64,000 nt of DNA from contig NC_091219.1 of NCBI RefSeq assembly GCF_040958095.1, positions 28,034,350 to 28,098,349 of the forward strand, written 5' to 3'. The position numbers and the translations under genes were made by a program. Below are positions 10,144 to 20,520 of the stretch, in pieces. The DNA is from Procambarus clarkii (taxonomy: Eukaryota; Arthropoda; Malacostraca; Decapoda; Cambaridae). The stretch's first letter is position 1; each line of letters starts with the position of its first letter. The notes under the pieces were generated by a model. That model was not told the origin of the DNA, ran no database searches, and was given only the letters and a program-made list of their open reading frames with translations.

Positions 10144-12689
10144 ACCACCAGACACGTGGTGAGAGGGCAAGCACGCCCAGGTGAGCACAGTACGGGTACT
10201 AGACCAGCCGCATCAGAACTCCCGCGCCGCGGGTGAGGTCCAGCAGTGAGTAGCACTGCCGCCCCCCGCCGCCGCCCGCCGCCAGCTTCCTGTGAGTCAG
10301 CAGGAATTGTCAACACTCCACATCACCCCCTCCCCCCCCCCCCACCCCGTGACCAAGGCCCTCCGCATGTCACGTCTGGGGCAGTAACGTTCTTGTGTGA
10401 GAGGATCTGGGGGGGGGGCGGTGTGGTCCGTTATATGCCTCAGCTCCTTGGTCCACCCGCCTCCCACCACTACCATCACCATTCTCGCAGGTCACGCATC
10501 ACCACCACCATTGTCACACTTTGGTGGTCCTTGTGGTGTCCCGCTTGGGTCACCACAAGGACAAGGTGGCACGGGCATGAGTAGCCAGTAGCTGGTGAGA
10601 TGTTTGGAGTGACTGTGGCCTTTGGTCGTGTACCATCTTGAAGTGTTTCTGGGCCCTGAGCACTAAGGACACCTCAATGACCCAAAAACATAAGGCAAAA
10701 TAAAATTGGGTGTGAGTCACGTCAGCCGCTCACTTCAGCACGTTCTCTCGATTTGACACTCCGTAAAAAAGGACCATATTTTGCCTAACCAGCAACGTAC
10801 GAGTTATCAGAGATGAAATGAAATACTTTTTAATGAATTGGTCGATTCCGGACGAGATGCAATGTTTGAGACAAGATGACGGTGTTACTCAGGGACCTTA
10901 AACAATGATGCTTGAGGTAATGGTTCATTGTACAGTGTAAACTTGGGGCTTGTAACAAGTTAATCACTTGTCTCAAACTGTTCACTTGAGATAAGTAACA
11001 ACTGCGTCTGGGTAATAAGTGACAGGATGAACAACCCAGCGACCACCACCACCCTTCCTATTGAGAGGTGTTGAGCATCTTACTATGGCGATAAAACTTT
11101 ATTTAAAGTTTCCCAGTACTAATAAGAACAGTACTAATAAGACAGTACATGTTTACGTGTACTATACAATCATTCTGATTTGTTTACAAATAAAACCTGT
11201 CACAATTTGTCACAGATGATAAACCACGTATTGTAACCAATACCAGACTGGTTATATGATACATTTAAGTATCACTTTTTACATGACACATCGTACAAGA
11301 GTATATTTATCATCCCAGAATGGTTGTAAACCACATTTAAATCAAATTTATAAAGAAACAAAATGCGTTTCTGAAAGCTAATAATGCAGCCCCCATTCTC
11401 TTGCTCTGTTCCTCCGTCTAAAATCCAACCTACTAACCTAACCAGAAACATACCACCCCAAGCAACCCACCTAACCTATCAACTCCTGTATGGAAAAAAA
11501 ATAGATATCTGTGCTCCGTTACTTTTAATAGAATATTTCTTGTGTAACGCAAGTGACCATAACGCAAATAATTAGTAGACAAGACAGGTTGACAGAGCGG
11601 AGTGACTGACATTTGCGTCACGTTGCGTCAGTGCAAATAGCAAGAGTGACGTCACAGGCCGGCCCAGTAATTGTCAACAAAGCATTGCAACACCTCAGTA
11701 AACATGAGAATAGTTGGCAAATGTGAACATTTATAGACTGTGGCGGCGCTGGCTCTCTAAACGCGTGTCTCTTCCTCATCCATTAGCGTTAGTCACGTCC
11801 CCCCCCCCCACACAATGTGTCCGCGCTGTTATGAGGCATGGCCTGGGTTTGGCTTTGCGTGTACAGCACACGTGCGTGCGTGTGCACATGTGTATGTGCT
11901 GTAATTATGTAGCCCACATGTCGCGTGTGTGTGCACGTGCTTCATGTGTATGTGCCGTAATTACGGAGAGATAAGAGGCGAGGGACAAATGATTGGTGAG
12001 CCTCGCACACACGCGGGGGGTCAATAATCAATAGTGGGACAGGCGGAAAGTAATGAGTCAGGTATGGCGGCTGAGGGGAATAGCCAGATAACGATCCAGG
12101 GAAGATAGGGGGAATAGGGGGAAGTACAGGAGGGGAATACACCGAAACGAGGAAGAGAGAAAACAAGGACACTATATGAAAGGAGAGAACAGACGTAATT
12201 AACCATAAATAAATTGTTACCGCCGTAAATATGGCTGTTGCCCCTCAACTACAAATTACTGATGCTTCAGAGCCTCGTGGCGTGCTCCCACCGCCCCACC
12301 GACATATAGCCATCAATTTAGTAAGAACTCAATTATCTTTACAACTCTTGACTCAAACCGCCCTCCAGTCATCAGACCAGCGGTTCCCGCCACGACGGGT
12401 GAGGGGAGGGCACGACGAGGGGGGGGGGGGGGGAGGAAAGAAGTTGAGAAAGGGCAGCTGGGGTTAGGAGGAATAGTAATGAGGAAACATGAGGAGGGGG
12501 GGGGTAGGGGGGGGAGGTGCAGCGGAGCAGCGACAGTGTAGCGTGAGTCACACCAACACCTCCGGGTTAACAACTGTCAACTCATTATACAGCAACAAAT
12601 GGAGGTCGGTGAGGCGCGCGTCAGTACTACTACTGACGAACACTGACGACGGGGAAGCAGTTACAGCCCCGCTCCTGTGCCAGGTAAGA

Positions 12690-12757
12690 CCACTACGGGC
12701 TCACCATAGCCCGTGCTACTTTGGACCTTTTGTTCTAAGTAGCTGACTCTAAAACAA
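12690..12757 (+). repeat. short dispersed repeat (CTACGGGCTCACCATAGCCC)
   Basis: Shared with 19880-19950: a GGGCTCACCATAGCCCGTGC stem, then TTTTGTTCTAAGTAGCT and CTAAAACAA. Confidence 0.8.
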
Positions 12758-12857
12758 TGACAGGGACTCCAGCGACCCACGCCTCGCCTCCTACCCCTCC
12801 TTATACCTTCCTCCTGCAATGTATTTCACCCTAATCTTCCAATTTCTTGTCAAATCT

Positions 12858-13046
12858 GTTTGCCCAACCACTTGGGTTGGACGGTAGAGCGACGATCTCG
12901 CTTCATGCAGGTCGGCGTTCAATCCCCGACCATCCAAGTGGTAGCCTTCTATCCCCCCCCCCCCCCGCGCCATATCCCAAATTCTTATCCCTTCCAAGTG
13001 CTATATGGTCGTAGTGGCTTGGCGTTTCCTCCTGATAGATCCCTTT
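12858..13046 (+). repeat. tRNA-like SINE
   Basis: The head has GGGTTGGACGGTAGAGCGAC (A box) and GGCGTTCAATCCCC (B box), then a C-run and CCAAGTGCTATATGGTCG. Related fragments lie at 3925 and, inverted, 51960-52100. Confidence 0.78.
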
Positions 13047-13428
13047 ATTAAATCCGGCCTCATTTTCAATGCATTTGGTACGATGCAATATATTACTAAT
13101 TTGTATTATTTGTCTGATGTAGGTCTAATGTATTAATATAAAATACATTTGAAAGACAATAGTGATGTATTCGTATTACAGCCACTAATAAGCAGAGTAT
13201 TTCAGACATACAATGAAGCCGTTAAGGGACATGGTAAAGTAGTTTAGGGATATATTTAATAGTACATAGTTCTAGAATAGTCAAACGCGACAGTAGTTTA
13301 GGGACATCTAGTATTACGCGCAGCGGCTTTACATCCTGCAGAGACCAAGTCACAATAACCTGATTGAATACACAGCCCAACTCTCACATGAAATAGGAGT
13401 ATGGCGTCTCGTCTAACAAGCGTCCTCT

Positions 13429-13690
13429 CCTGGGGTCAGATTCACGAAAGCACTTACGCAAACACTTACGAACCTGTACATTTTTTCTCAATCTTTGGCG
13501 GCTTTGTTTCCAATTATTAAACAGTTAATGAGCTCCAAAGCACCAGGAGGCTGTTAATAACAACAGTCGAATGGGAAGTTTTCATGCTTGTAAACTGTTT
13601 AATAAATGTAACCAAAGCCGTCAAAGATTGAGGAAAGATGTACACGTTCGTAAGTGCTTGCGTAAGTGCTTTCATGAATCTGGCCCCTGG
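13429..13690. mobile_element. palindromic MITE, copy 2 (opposite orientation)
   Basis: About 262 bp with ends CCTGGGGTCAGATTCACGAA / TTCATGAATCTGGCCCCTGG. Its inner sequence is that of copy 1 reversed (GGAAGTTTTCATGCTTGTAA), showing that the unique centre defines an orientation. Confidence 0.85.
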
Positions 13691-13715
13691 ACACTTATAA
13701 AGTTGCCACCTAGAT

Positions 13716-13845
13716 AAACAAACAAATATTTATTCAGGTAAAGTACATACATACAAGGTAAGATACAAAAGTTGATGGATTTATAGATAGAGCTGATACA
13801 TACAATGCCTAAAGCCACTATTACGCAAAGCGTTTCGGGCAGGAA
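13716..13845 (-). repeat. SINE tail, family 3
   Basis: The reverse complement reads CCCGAAACGCTTTGCGTAAT, then AGTGGCTTTAGGCATTGTATG and an A/T-rich end with CCTGAATAAA. It is the same element as the insertion at 8328 and the tail of 45170-45468. Confidence 0.78.
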
Positions 13846-14479
13846 AGCGTCCAGGACAGACCGAAACGTCGTCACGTCCTTGCACACACACACACATATA
13901 TGGTGGGTTGCGTTAATTAGAATACTACCCCTCAATATGGAAGTTACTCCACCAGTAAGCCAAAATAGGACAATCCAAATTACTCCTCGGGTACAAGGGA
14001 AAGTATCAAGCATCTGGCGCGTGAGTGACCCGTCCTGAGTGTGGCCCACGTTTTACACACACCAATCTCTACCAATCTCACCAATCCGTTAACATGGCGG
14101 CATTTGAGGTATGCACAATAAGACAAAACAACCAGGGGTTTCATAGCTTGCTGTATTGTATACAACACGCAATAATCCCACCAATCAGATAACAATCGTC
14201 TGAACAAGGGAAAACTATAATGGTGCAAGGCGTGCTATACAAGGCGGTATAAGACGCAAGGTTTAACACCAGGCGGCAGCACCAGTGCGCGCCAAGCGCC
14301 TCCACCCGCGCGTATACCTCCAACCGTGTAATAAAACACACATTTTCACCTAATTATATATAATAAAGCCGTATCTTGTTTATGAAAATAGCAAGTGCTG
14401 AGCGGCAGCGTTCCTTCAAGGTCAGGGCCACACGGTTCTCAACACGACCTTCTGTTGATATCGCGCCTCTACGACTTGT

Positions 14480-14654
14480 ACACCCACGTGAAGCAGGAGG
14501 ATCTACACCCACGTGAAGCAGGAGGATCTACACCCACGTGAAGCAGGAGGATCTACACCCACGTGAAGCAGGAGGATCTACACCCACGTGAAGCAGGAGG
14601 ATCTACACCCACGTGAAGCAGGAGGATCTACACCTACATGAAGCAGGAGGATCC
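14480..14654. repeat. 25-bp minisatellite, 7 copies, with an E-box in six
   Basis: Unit ACACCCACGTGAAGCAGGAG plus five bases. The first six units contain the palindrome CACGTG; the seventh has ACATGA instead. Confidence 0.93.
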
Positions 14655-14696
14655 ATTGCCTCGAGTGACGGACCTTATGTTGTCACACAAACCTGG

Positions 14697-14875
14697 GGGA
14701 GGGGGGTTCTAAGAGTCAATTCCCGAGGCGGGACAGAAATGGTTGGGCAAGTTTCCCTTCACCTAATGCTACTGTTTACCTGGCAGTACATAGGAACTCG
14801 GGAGTTAGGCAAATGTAGTGGGGTTGCAGCCTGGGGAAATGTCAGTAGTTCGACCTAGGGGGGTTGGGGGACTCG
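14697..14875 (+). repeat. SINE, family 2
   Basis: GGACAGAAATGGTTGGGCAAG, then TTTCCCTTCACCTAATGCTAC and AGTACATAGGAACTCGGGAG: the body shared with 27580 and 44570. The tRNA-like head is partly lost. Confidence 0.75.
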
Positions 14876-15474
14876 ATACAAGCCTAAAGAATATACATAC
14901 ACAGGCTTCTTGTCCCCGACAACGATAGTTACAACATTTTGACCTGTTATTACCGTTGGGTTGTGTTGGTTTATACCGTCAGGACGGCGTCAGGTCTTAG
15001 AGCCTACTCCCACGAGGACACTGTGGAGAGGACATTGAAGGGATAATGGGACGGGCATGAGGGCAGAATAGGTAGGAAATATAGTGTGTGAGGGAGGGGT
15101 AGGATCCCTAGGGAAGAGGGGAGGACGGATGGCGTGAGGGGAAGTCGATATCATAGTTGGTGGTGTGACTCAGAGGGAAGTGCCACGTGCAGTGGGCCGC
15201 CCCTCCTCCTGGTTCCTGCCCCCTCACCCTGTCCCTCCGGCGCCACACCCACCCTACACCCTCTTCCTCCCTCCCCACCAACTGTACACCATGCATACAC
15301 ATCAACCATATTATTCACCGTGCATGGCCGATACAAGAGGAAAGAACAGTAGAAACAATCCCTCAAGGACTTCCAAAGGAAAAAACACAACCTAACCAAA
15401 AACAAAGTCATTCACCGACCTCATCACAAACGGCCCCAAGCCAACGGAGAACCCTCTACAGCGAGAGAGAGAGA

Positions 15475-15620
15475 GAAGATTAAGCCACCCAAAAGGTGGC
15501 TTGGGCATGAATAGCCCATAAGTGGTGGCCCTTTTGAACCATTTCCAGTATCAATAGATGATACTGGAGATCTGTGGAGGTGCGACTGCACCCTGCGTGA
15601 CGGGAGATGTCTCCCGTGTA
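15475..15620 (+). repeat. SINE (ATTAAGCCACCC family), uninterrupted copy
   Basis: AGATTAAGCCACCCAAAAGG to GGGAGATGTCTCCCGTG. It serves as the empty-site reference for the nested insertion at 8328. Confidence 0.85.
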
Positions 15621-15934
15621 CAGCAGTCAAACGCGGTATATATATATGTACACCTGCCCCCATGAAGGATATAGCCTTCAATCTAAGCACACATGACGCC
15701 GACCAAGTTCACGAGGCGTTTGACCTGTCATCTTCAATCGGGTGCCCCCAAACATGACACGAGACAAGCCCATGACATCACCCTAAGAGACATGTTGAAT
15801 TGAATGTACTTGCATATTAAATAAAACCCAAGATGTAAGATTACACATTCCTTAAGCCCTACACATCAAGGTATAACAACCTCACTCTACACACACAAGT
15901 AACACAATTATTAATTCTAACCCGGTTGATTAAT

Positions 15935-16045
15935 TCTAACAGCCTGGTTGATCAGTCCAGCAACCAGGAGGCCTGGTCGACGACCGGGCCGCGGGGACGC
16001 TAAGCCCCGGAAGCACCTCAAGGTAACCTCAAGGTAAGGTAACCC
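15935..16045 (+). repeat. SINE tail, family 1 type
   Basis: Reads AGCCTGGTTGATCAGTCC, then GGAGGCCTGGTCGACGACC and GGGCCGCGGGGACGCTAAGC, ending in duplicated CTCAAGGTAAC. Confidence 0.75.
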
Positions 16046-16410
16046 ATCTATTCACCAACCATGACAGTGAGAACAAGACTGGAGAGCAAATAAGCCAACG
16101 AAGAAGTGGCTGCCCAAAACGCCATACCCACAACGGTTTCTCTCCATCCTCCTCCTCCTCTTCCTATCCATCTATCCATCAGTGTATTCACCTGTCTATA
16201 CCTCTATTGATCTATCGATATTCCTTTACCTTTTCATCTATCCCATCTATTGTATTTCTGTCTGCTCTCTCTTGCAAAAATATAATTGTCTAATGTGTAC
16301 TCGCCTATGTGGGAGGTCGGCAGTGAGAAGACCTTACTGGCACGAAATACTAAAAAAAAAAATAAAGTTACCGCTTACTCCGACAAAGAAAAGTGGCTAT
16401 AGAAACCTTT

Positions 16411-16580
16411 GACGATTGATTGATTGATTGATGCAGATTAAGCCACCCAAAAGGTGGCACGGGCATAAATAGCCCGTAAGTGGTGGCCCTTTTGAGCCAT
16501 TACCAGTATCAAGAGCTGATTCTGGAGATCTGTGGAGGTGCGACTGCACCCTGCGTGACAGAAGATGTCTCCCGTGCAAG
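16411..16580 (+). repeat. SINE (ATTAAGCCACCC family)
   Basis: Preceded by (TTGA)n; CAGATTAAGCCACCCAAAAG to AGATGTCTCCCGTGC, full-length relative to the 15475 copy. Confidence 0.85.
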
Positions 16581-17920
16581 CCTTTGACACTGCGGAAAAA
16601 TCACCCATTTTATGCCAGTACGGGCAAATTATTGACAACAGGAAATTTGTTATTAGTTCCAGAGATCAATGAGTAATGATTCATATTCCTACAAGGTAAA
16701 AATAGTTTTTAAACGATTTTGAAAATATTTATCTGTGTAGCTGGCGGACAGTGCCAAAAATCGTCGTGGGGGTCTGGATGTGACCATGGCGCACGGTTCC
16801 CTATTGAATTATGGCGACTCCAAGCAGCAGATGTTCATCCAGTACCCCCAGACCATTCCCTCTGCTAATTTGGGCGAGGCTAGCCCCAACCGTGTGGCCT
16901 CCAACTGTATGTGTAATATGGGGCAGAAGACTGGTACACAGAAAGGGGAAGTGAGGGAAAACACGAGAACACCTGTCTGATGATACCATCAGACACGGAG
17001 CAAGAGGGAAGACCTAACAAGGAATCATGGCCATCCATATCCATAGATGCTGGACTAGTTAAAACACTTATGGCCCTGTAATAAGGTTACTGGCACTTGT
17101 AACAAGGTTACTGGTCCCTGTAACAAGGTCAGCTGCACACATTTCCATCTCTACTTGAGCAGATTGTGTTCAACTGCCGTAAGAGTCGCCCTAAGTCCAT
17201 CAGCACACCGAGGGAAGACGCCGACACCCACCCACAAACTCCGCCATTTAATACAATCAGCACCATTTTGAACTGTTGGCTCTCTTAAAGTTCGTGAACA
17301 AATTTGTTATAAACTGTACCAGGTACAGTTTATATACAGACAAGTACAAGCAATACAGACAAGTACCATACAGCATTGTACTGTACACTGCTATCGTAAT
17401 CTTTATGAGGGATTACAGGTTAGGTCAAGAGTCAGTTAATTAGTAGCCTGCACTAGGAAACGTCGGGCTGACTAGTGGCTCATTTAGTACCAAAAAACCA
17501 TTGTTCACATCCTGCCTTGCGCCATGACTTGTATACTATCACCTCACACACCTGCCTTACTGTGTTCCACACCTGCCTTACCTCACCTCACACCTGTCCC
17601 ACCCAGCCTCATCATGCCAGACTCCACACTTACATCACACCTTCCTCCACCTGCCTCCAATATTATAGAATTGATAGAGGAGTTTATTCAGCTTTGAACA
17701 CTTGTATGTGTTCATCCCATTTGTAACTCCTGGGATTTATTAATGACAATCAAACCTTCAATGGTTTGTTCTCTGAGTGAGGGCCTTAAGTAGGCAGTTG
17801 GCAAGACAATGATGTGTGCATCTATCTCCTATGGTATGAACTGTTATGACCAAGATGGTCTTGGATAGTGAAACATGATAATGTTGTAATCAAAAAGGTC
17901 TCTCTCTACCACTATCATGA

Positions 17921-18000
17921 CACAAGTGGTCCACAACGGACCCAAGTGGTCCACAACGGACCCAAGTGGTCCACAACGGACCCAAGTGGTCCACGACGGA
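17921..18000. repeat. 20-bp tandem repeat, 4 copies
   Basis: Unit CCCAAGTGGTCCACAACGGA, nearly perfect. Confidence 0.95.
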
Positions 18001-18770
18001 CCCAATCCTCCCCACTTCCTTCACAATTCACTTATACAAAAGGGTAGTAGCTAGTTCATGTTGTAGAGACTGGTGTCAACGCCTCATCCGGGGCCCAATG
18101 ATGGTTAAAATGTCTCCCTCCCCCCAAGACGTTTCCACCAGGGCCCCCCTTACAGCATGGTCCTTGACTGCTCACCTATGCTACCCTACCTTCAGCGTAA
18201 CTAATATATCTCTCTCTCTCTCTCTTACTCTCTCTCTTCTCTCCCTCTCTCCCAGCACCTCTCTGGGACCAGCAGTTTGGTTCGAGAGGTGAGGATACAG
18301 ATAAATTCGCTAAACAGGAAAGATTAGATGACAGGGCAAGTTTAACCCGGTGAGGGAGCTGGACGGTGGGAAGCTGAGAGCTTCCGCAGCCCGAGGCCAA
18401 CCTGGCAACACTGGGCAACACTCGGGAATACACTAACATTCATTACACTTTTGAGGTGCAATTTGACAAGTTTCGTGTCCCACCTATTTTTGTTTTAGAG
18501 GCATTCGTGGTAAATGGTAGTTGTGTTCGTGAATGGTCGTCAACACGGACCTGTGTGGGAGAGCTAAGGCAGATATTCCCACACCATGACTCATCATACG
18601 TCTCTCATCACACACGCACGCACGCACACACACACATAGTAACCAAAGGGACCAAACACAGTAACCAAAAACACACGCAGTAACCAAATGGGACCAAAGA
18701 GCCAAAGCTCAACCCCCGCAATCACAAATAGGCGAGTACGCACACACACGGGCACACACAACATTTATGA

Positions 18771-18910
18771 GGCCTCAATGGCTGAGTGGACAGCGCTCAG
18801 GATTCATAGTCCTAAGGGCCGGGGTTCGATCCCTGGCGGAGGCGGAAACATATGAGCAGTTTATAGGTACCTGGGAGTTAGACACAGCTGCTACGGGCTG
18901 CTTCCTGGGA
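18771..18910 (+). repeat. tRNA-headed SINE, family 1, 3'-truncated
   Basis: Head with ATGGCTGAGTGGACAGCGCT and exact B box GGTTCGATCCC, body to GGGCTGCTTCCTGGGA; the distal tail is missing. Confidence 0.85.
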
Positions 18911-19024
18911 ATGTGTGAGTGTTAGAGATAAATATATATAGCATATATAATCGAGGAAAAATAGATTGGTTAGATAAGAGGGGAAAAAGATCTAATAGCT
19001 CTTTCCTGCAGACACAAATAGTCA

Positions 19025-19026
<2 letters not shown>

Positions 19027-19086
<60 letters not shown>
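19027..19086. repeat. (CA)n microsatellite
   Basis: About 30 CA units. Confidence 0.97.
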
Positions 19087-19088
<2 letters not shown>

Positions 19089-19375
19089 CTCCCTTGCACC
19101 ACTGCTCTAGAGAATTCTTCTCGCCAATCTCCACTTGGATAACCGCAGTGATTTTCACCGTACACGGCAGCTTGTGAGGCGTGGACCGTGGAGTTGGCAC
19201 AGGTATGAGGGCACCTCCCACTCACCACCCAACTCAACCCCTAATCATACCAACCCCCGCCCACTACCATCTAAAACCCATAAACCCATTATTATTATTA
19301 TCATACACATGTCTCCAACATGTTATATATAAATATATATTAATTATAGAAAGGCTGCACGAACATGCAAGCCAT

Positions 19376-19595
19376 AGATCACCAAGAACTCTAAATGACC
19401 CGACCAGGATTCGAACCCATGCCACTCAGGATCACCCCTAAACATTCACAGTACTGTGACCACCTCACCAATGATAGTCAAATAGTGATAGTATTATTGA
19501 CAATCATTGGTGAGATGGTCATAGTACTGTGTACGTTTAGGGGTGATCCTGAGCGGCATGGGTCACTTATGAGTTCTTAGTGATATATTTATATA
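19376..19595. repeat. foldback (inverted repeat) containing a tRNA-like B box
   Basis: Arms of about 95 bases (left ATCACCAAGAACTC..CACTCAGGATCACCCCTAAA, right its complement) surround a short AT-rich loop. The left arm contains ACCAGGATTCGAACCCATGC, a B box read on the minus strand that is partly deleted in the right arm. Both sides are flanked by ATATATTTATATATA-like DNA. Confidence 0.82.
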
Positions 19596-19879
19596 TAACA
19601 ACACTATCTCTAAATGTCGTTAGTTAGGGTCAGGCCAGGATAGGATTGGTAAGGTAGGGATGATGTGGTGGGGTGTTGGAGGGTTACCCTATTTTCTCAG
19701 ATCTGGGACCCTACACGCTTCAGTGGCGATGTACTGAATAAACACATTACACCACAATAAAACAAATGCACAATCATTCGCGTTTATTATACATGATAAA
19801 GGACGGTGGTGGCGAGGTTGGGAGAGTCAGATGAAGGGATGGGTGAGGAGAGAGGTGTATTAAAGACCGAGTGTTGCTA

Positions 19880-19950
19880 ACACAGGTTACGGGCTCACCA
19901 TAGCCCGTGCTACATGGACATTTCGTTCTAAGTAGCTAAATCTAAAACAA
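19880..19950 (+). repeat. short dispersed repeat, second copy
   Basis: Matches 12690-12757: CGGGCTCACCATAGCCCGTG, then TTTCGTTCTAAGTAGCT and CTAAAACAAC. Confidence 0.8.
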
Positions 19951-20334
19951 CAACAATTAACACAGGTGTAGGAGGAAGAGGATGGATGCCTTTGTAACTG
20001 GTGTACAGGTGTAGAAGTGTACTTGTGGCCGTTGAAGGTGCAGTGGGTTACAATGTATTACAAGTGTAGGAGGTGCACCCGGGTCTGGTGTAGGAGAATG
20101 CAGGTATGGCTGCGAAGGGAAGAGCAGCTGCTGCTGGTACAGTTGTTCCAGATGTGGCTGGCACAGGTGGAGAAGCTTGAACCCGCAACTCAAGAGGAAG
20201 ATGCCCGGCAGCTTCAGCAGGGATAACTATGGGAGTGGAGACGACCTCTCTCGCTCTCAGGTCACACTCACACACTACCTCTCTTCCCACCACCCACTCA
20301 TCTCTCTCACTGCTGCTCCCACTGACATGTCTCT

Positions 20335-20520
20335 CAAGGCCACTAATGTGCATCTCCCTTTCTCCCACTAATGAGCATCTCAGTTTCTCCCACTAATGCA
20401 TATCACAGCTTCATCCACTAATGTGTATCTTGGTACCTCTCCCACTAATGTGAATCTTGGTACCTCTCCCACTAATGTGTATCTTGGTACCTCTCCCACT
20501 AATGTGAATCTCTCTACTAT
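20335..20520. repeat. about 27-bp degenerate tandem repeat
   Basis: Units of CACTAATGTGTATCTTGGTA plus CCTCTCC, with early units diverged (CACTAATGAGCATCTC). The open frame through it is an artefact. Confidence 0.88.

Larger units (their letters stand above)
1..20300. other. repeat-dense, relatively GC-rich region without a supported gene
   Basis: None of the short open frames here has a recognisable domain, and most run through SINEs or microsatellites. Unassigned stretches longer than 300 bases (for example 2240-2660, 3000-3900, 5930-6330, 6450-7030, 10600-12400, 13050-13420, 16600-17900) show no convincing coding or RNA signal. Confidence 0.6.

Noticed and set aside
16780..16980. Frame starting MAHGSLLNYGDSKQQ
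   Set aside because: A reasonable start context but no family resemblance that I can name and no clear exon borders.
20017..20226. Frame of 69 residues rich in Q/L (EEQLLLVQLFQMWLAQVEKL)
   Set aside because: No recognised domain, no supporting splice sites of good quality, and it is next to a tandem repeat.
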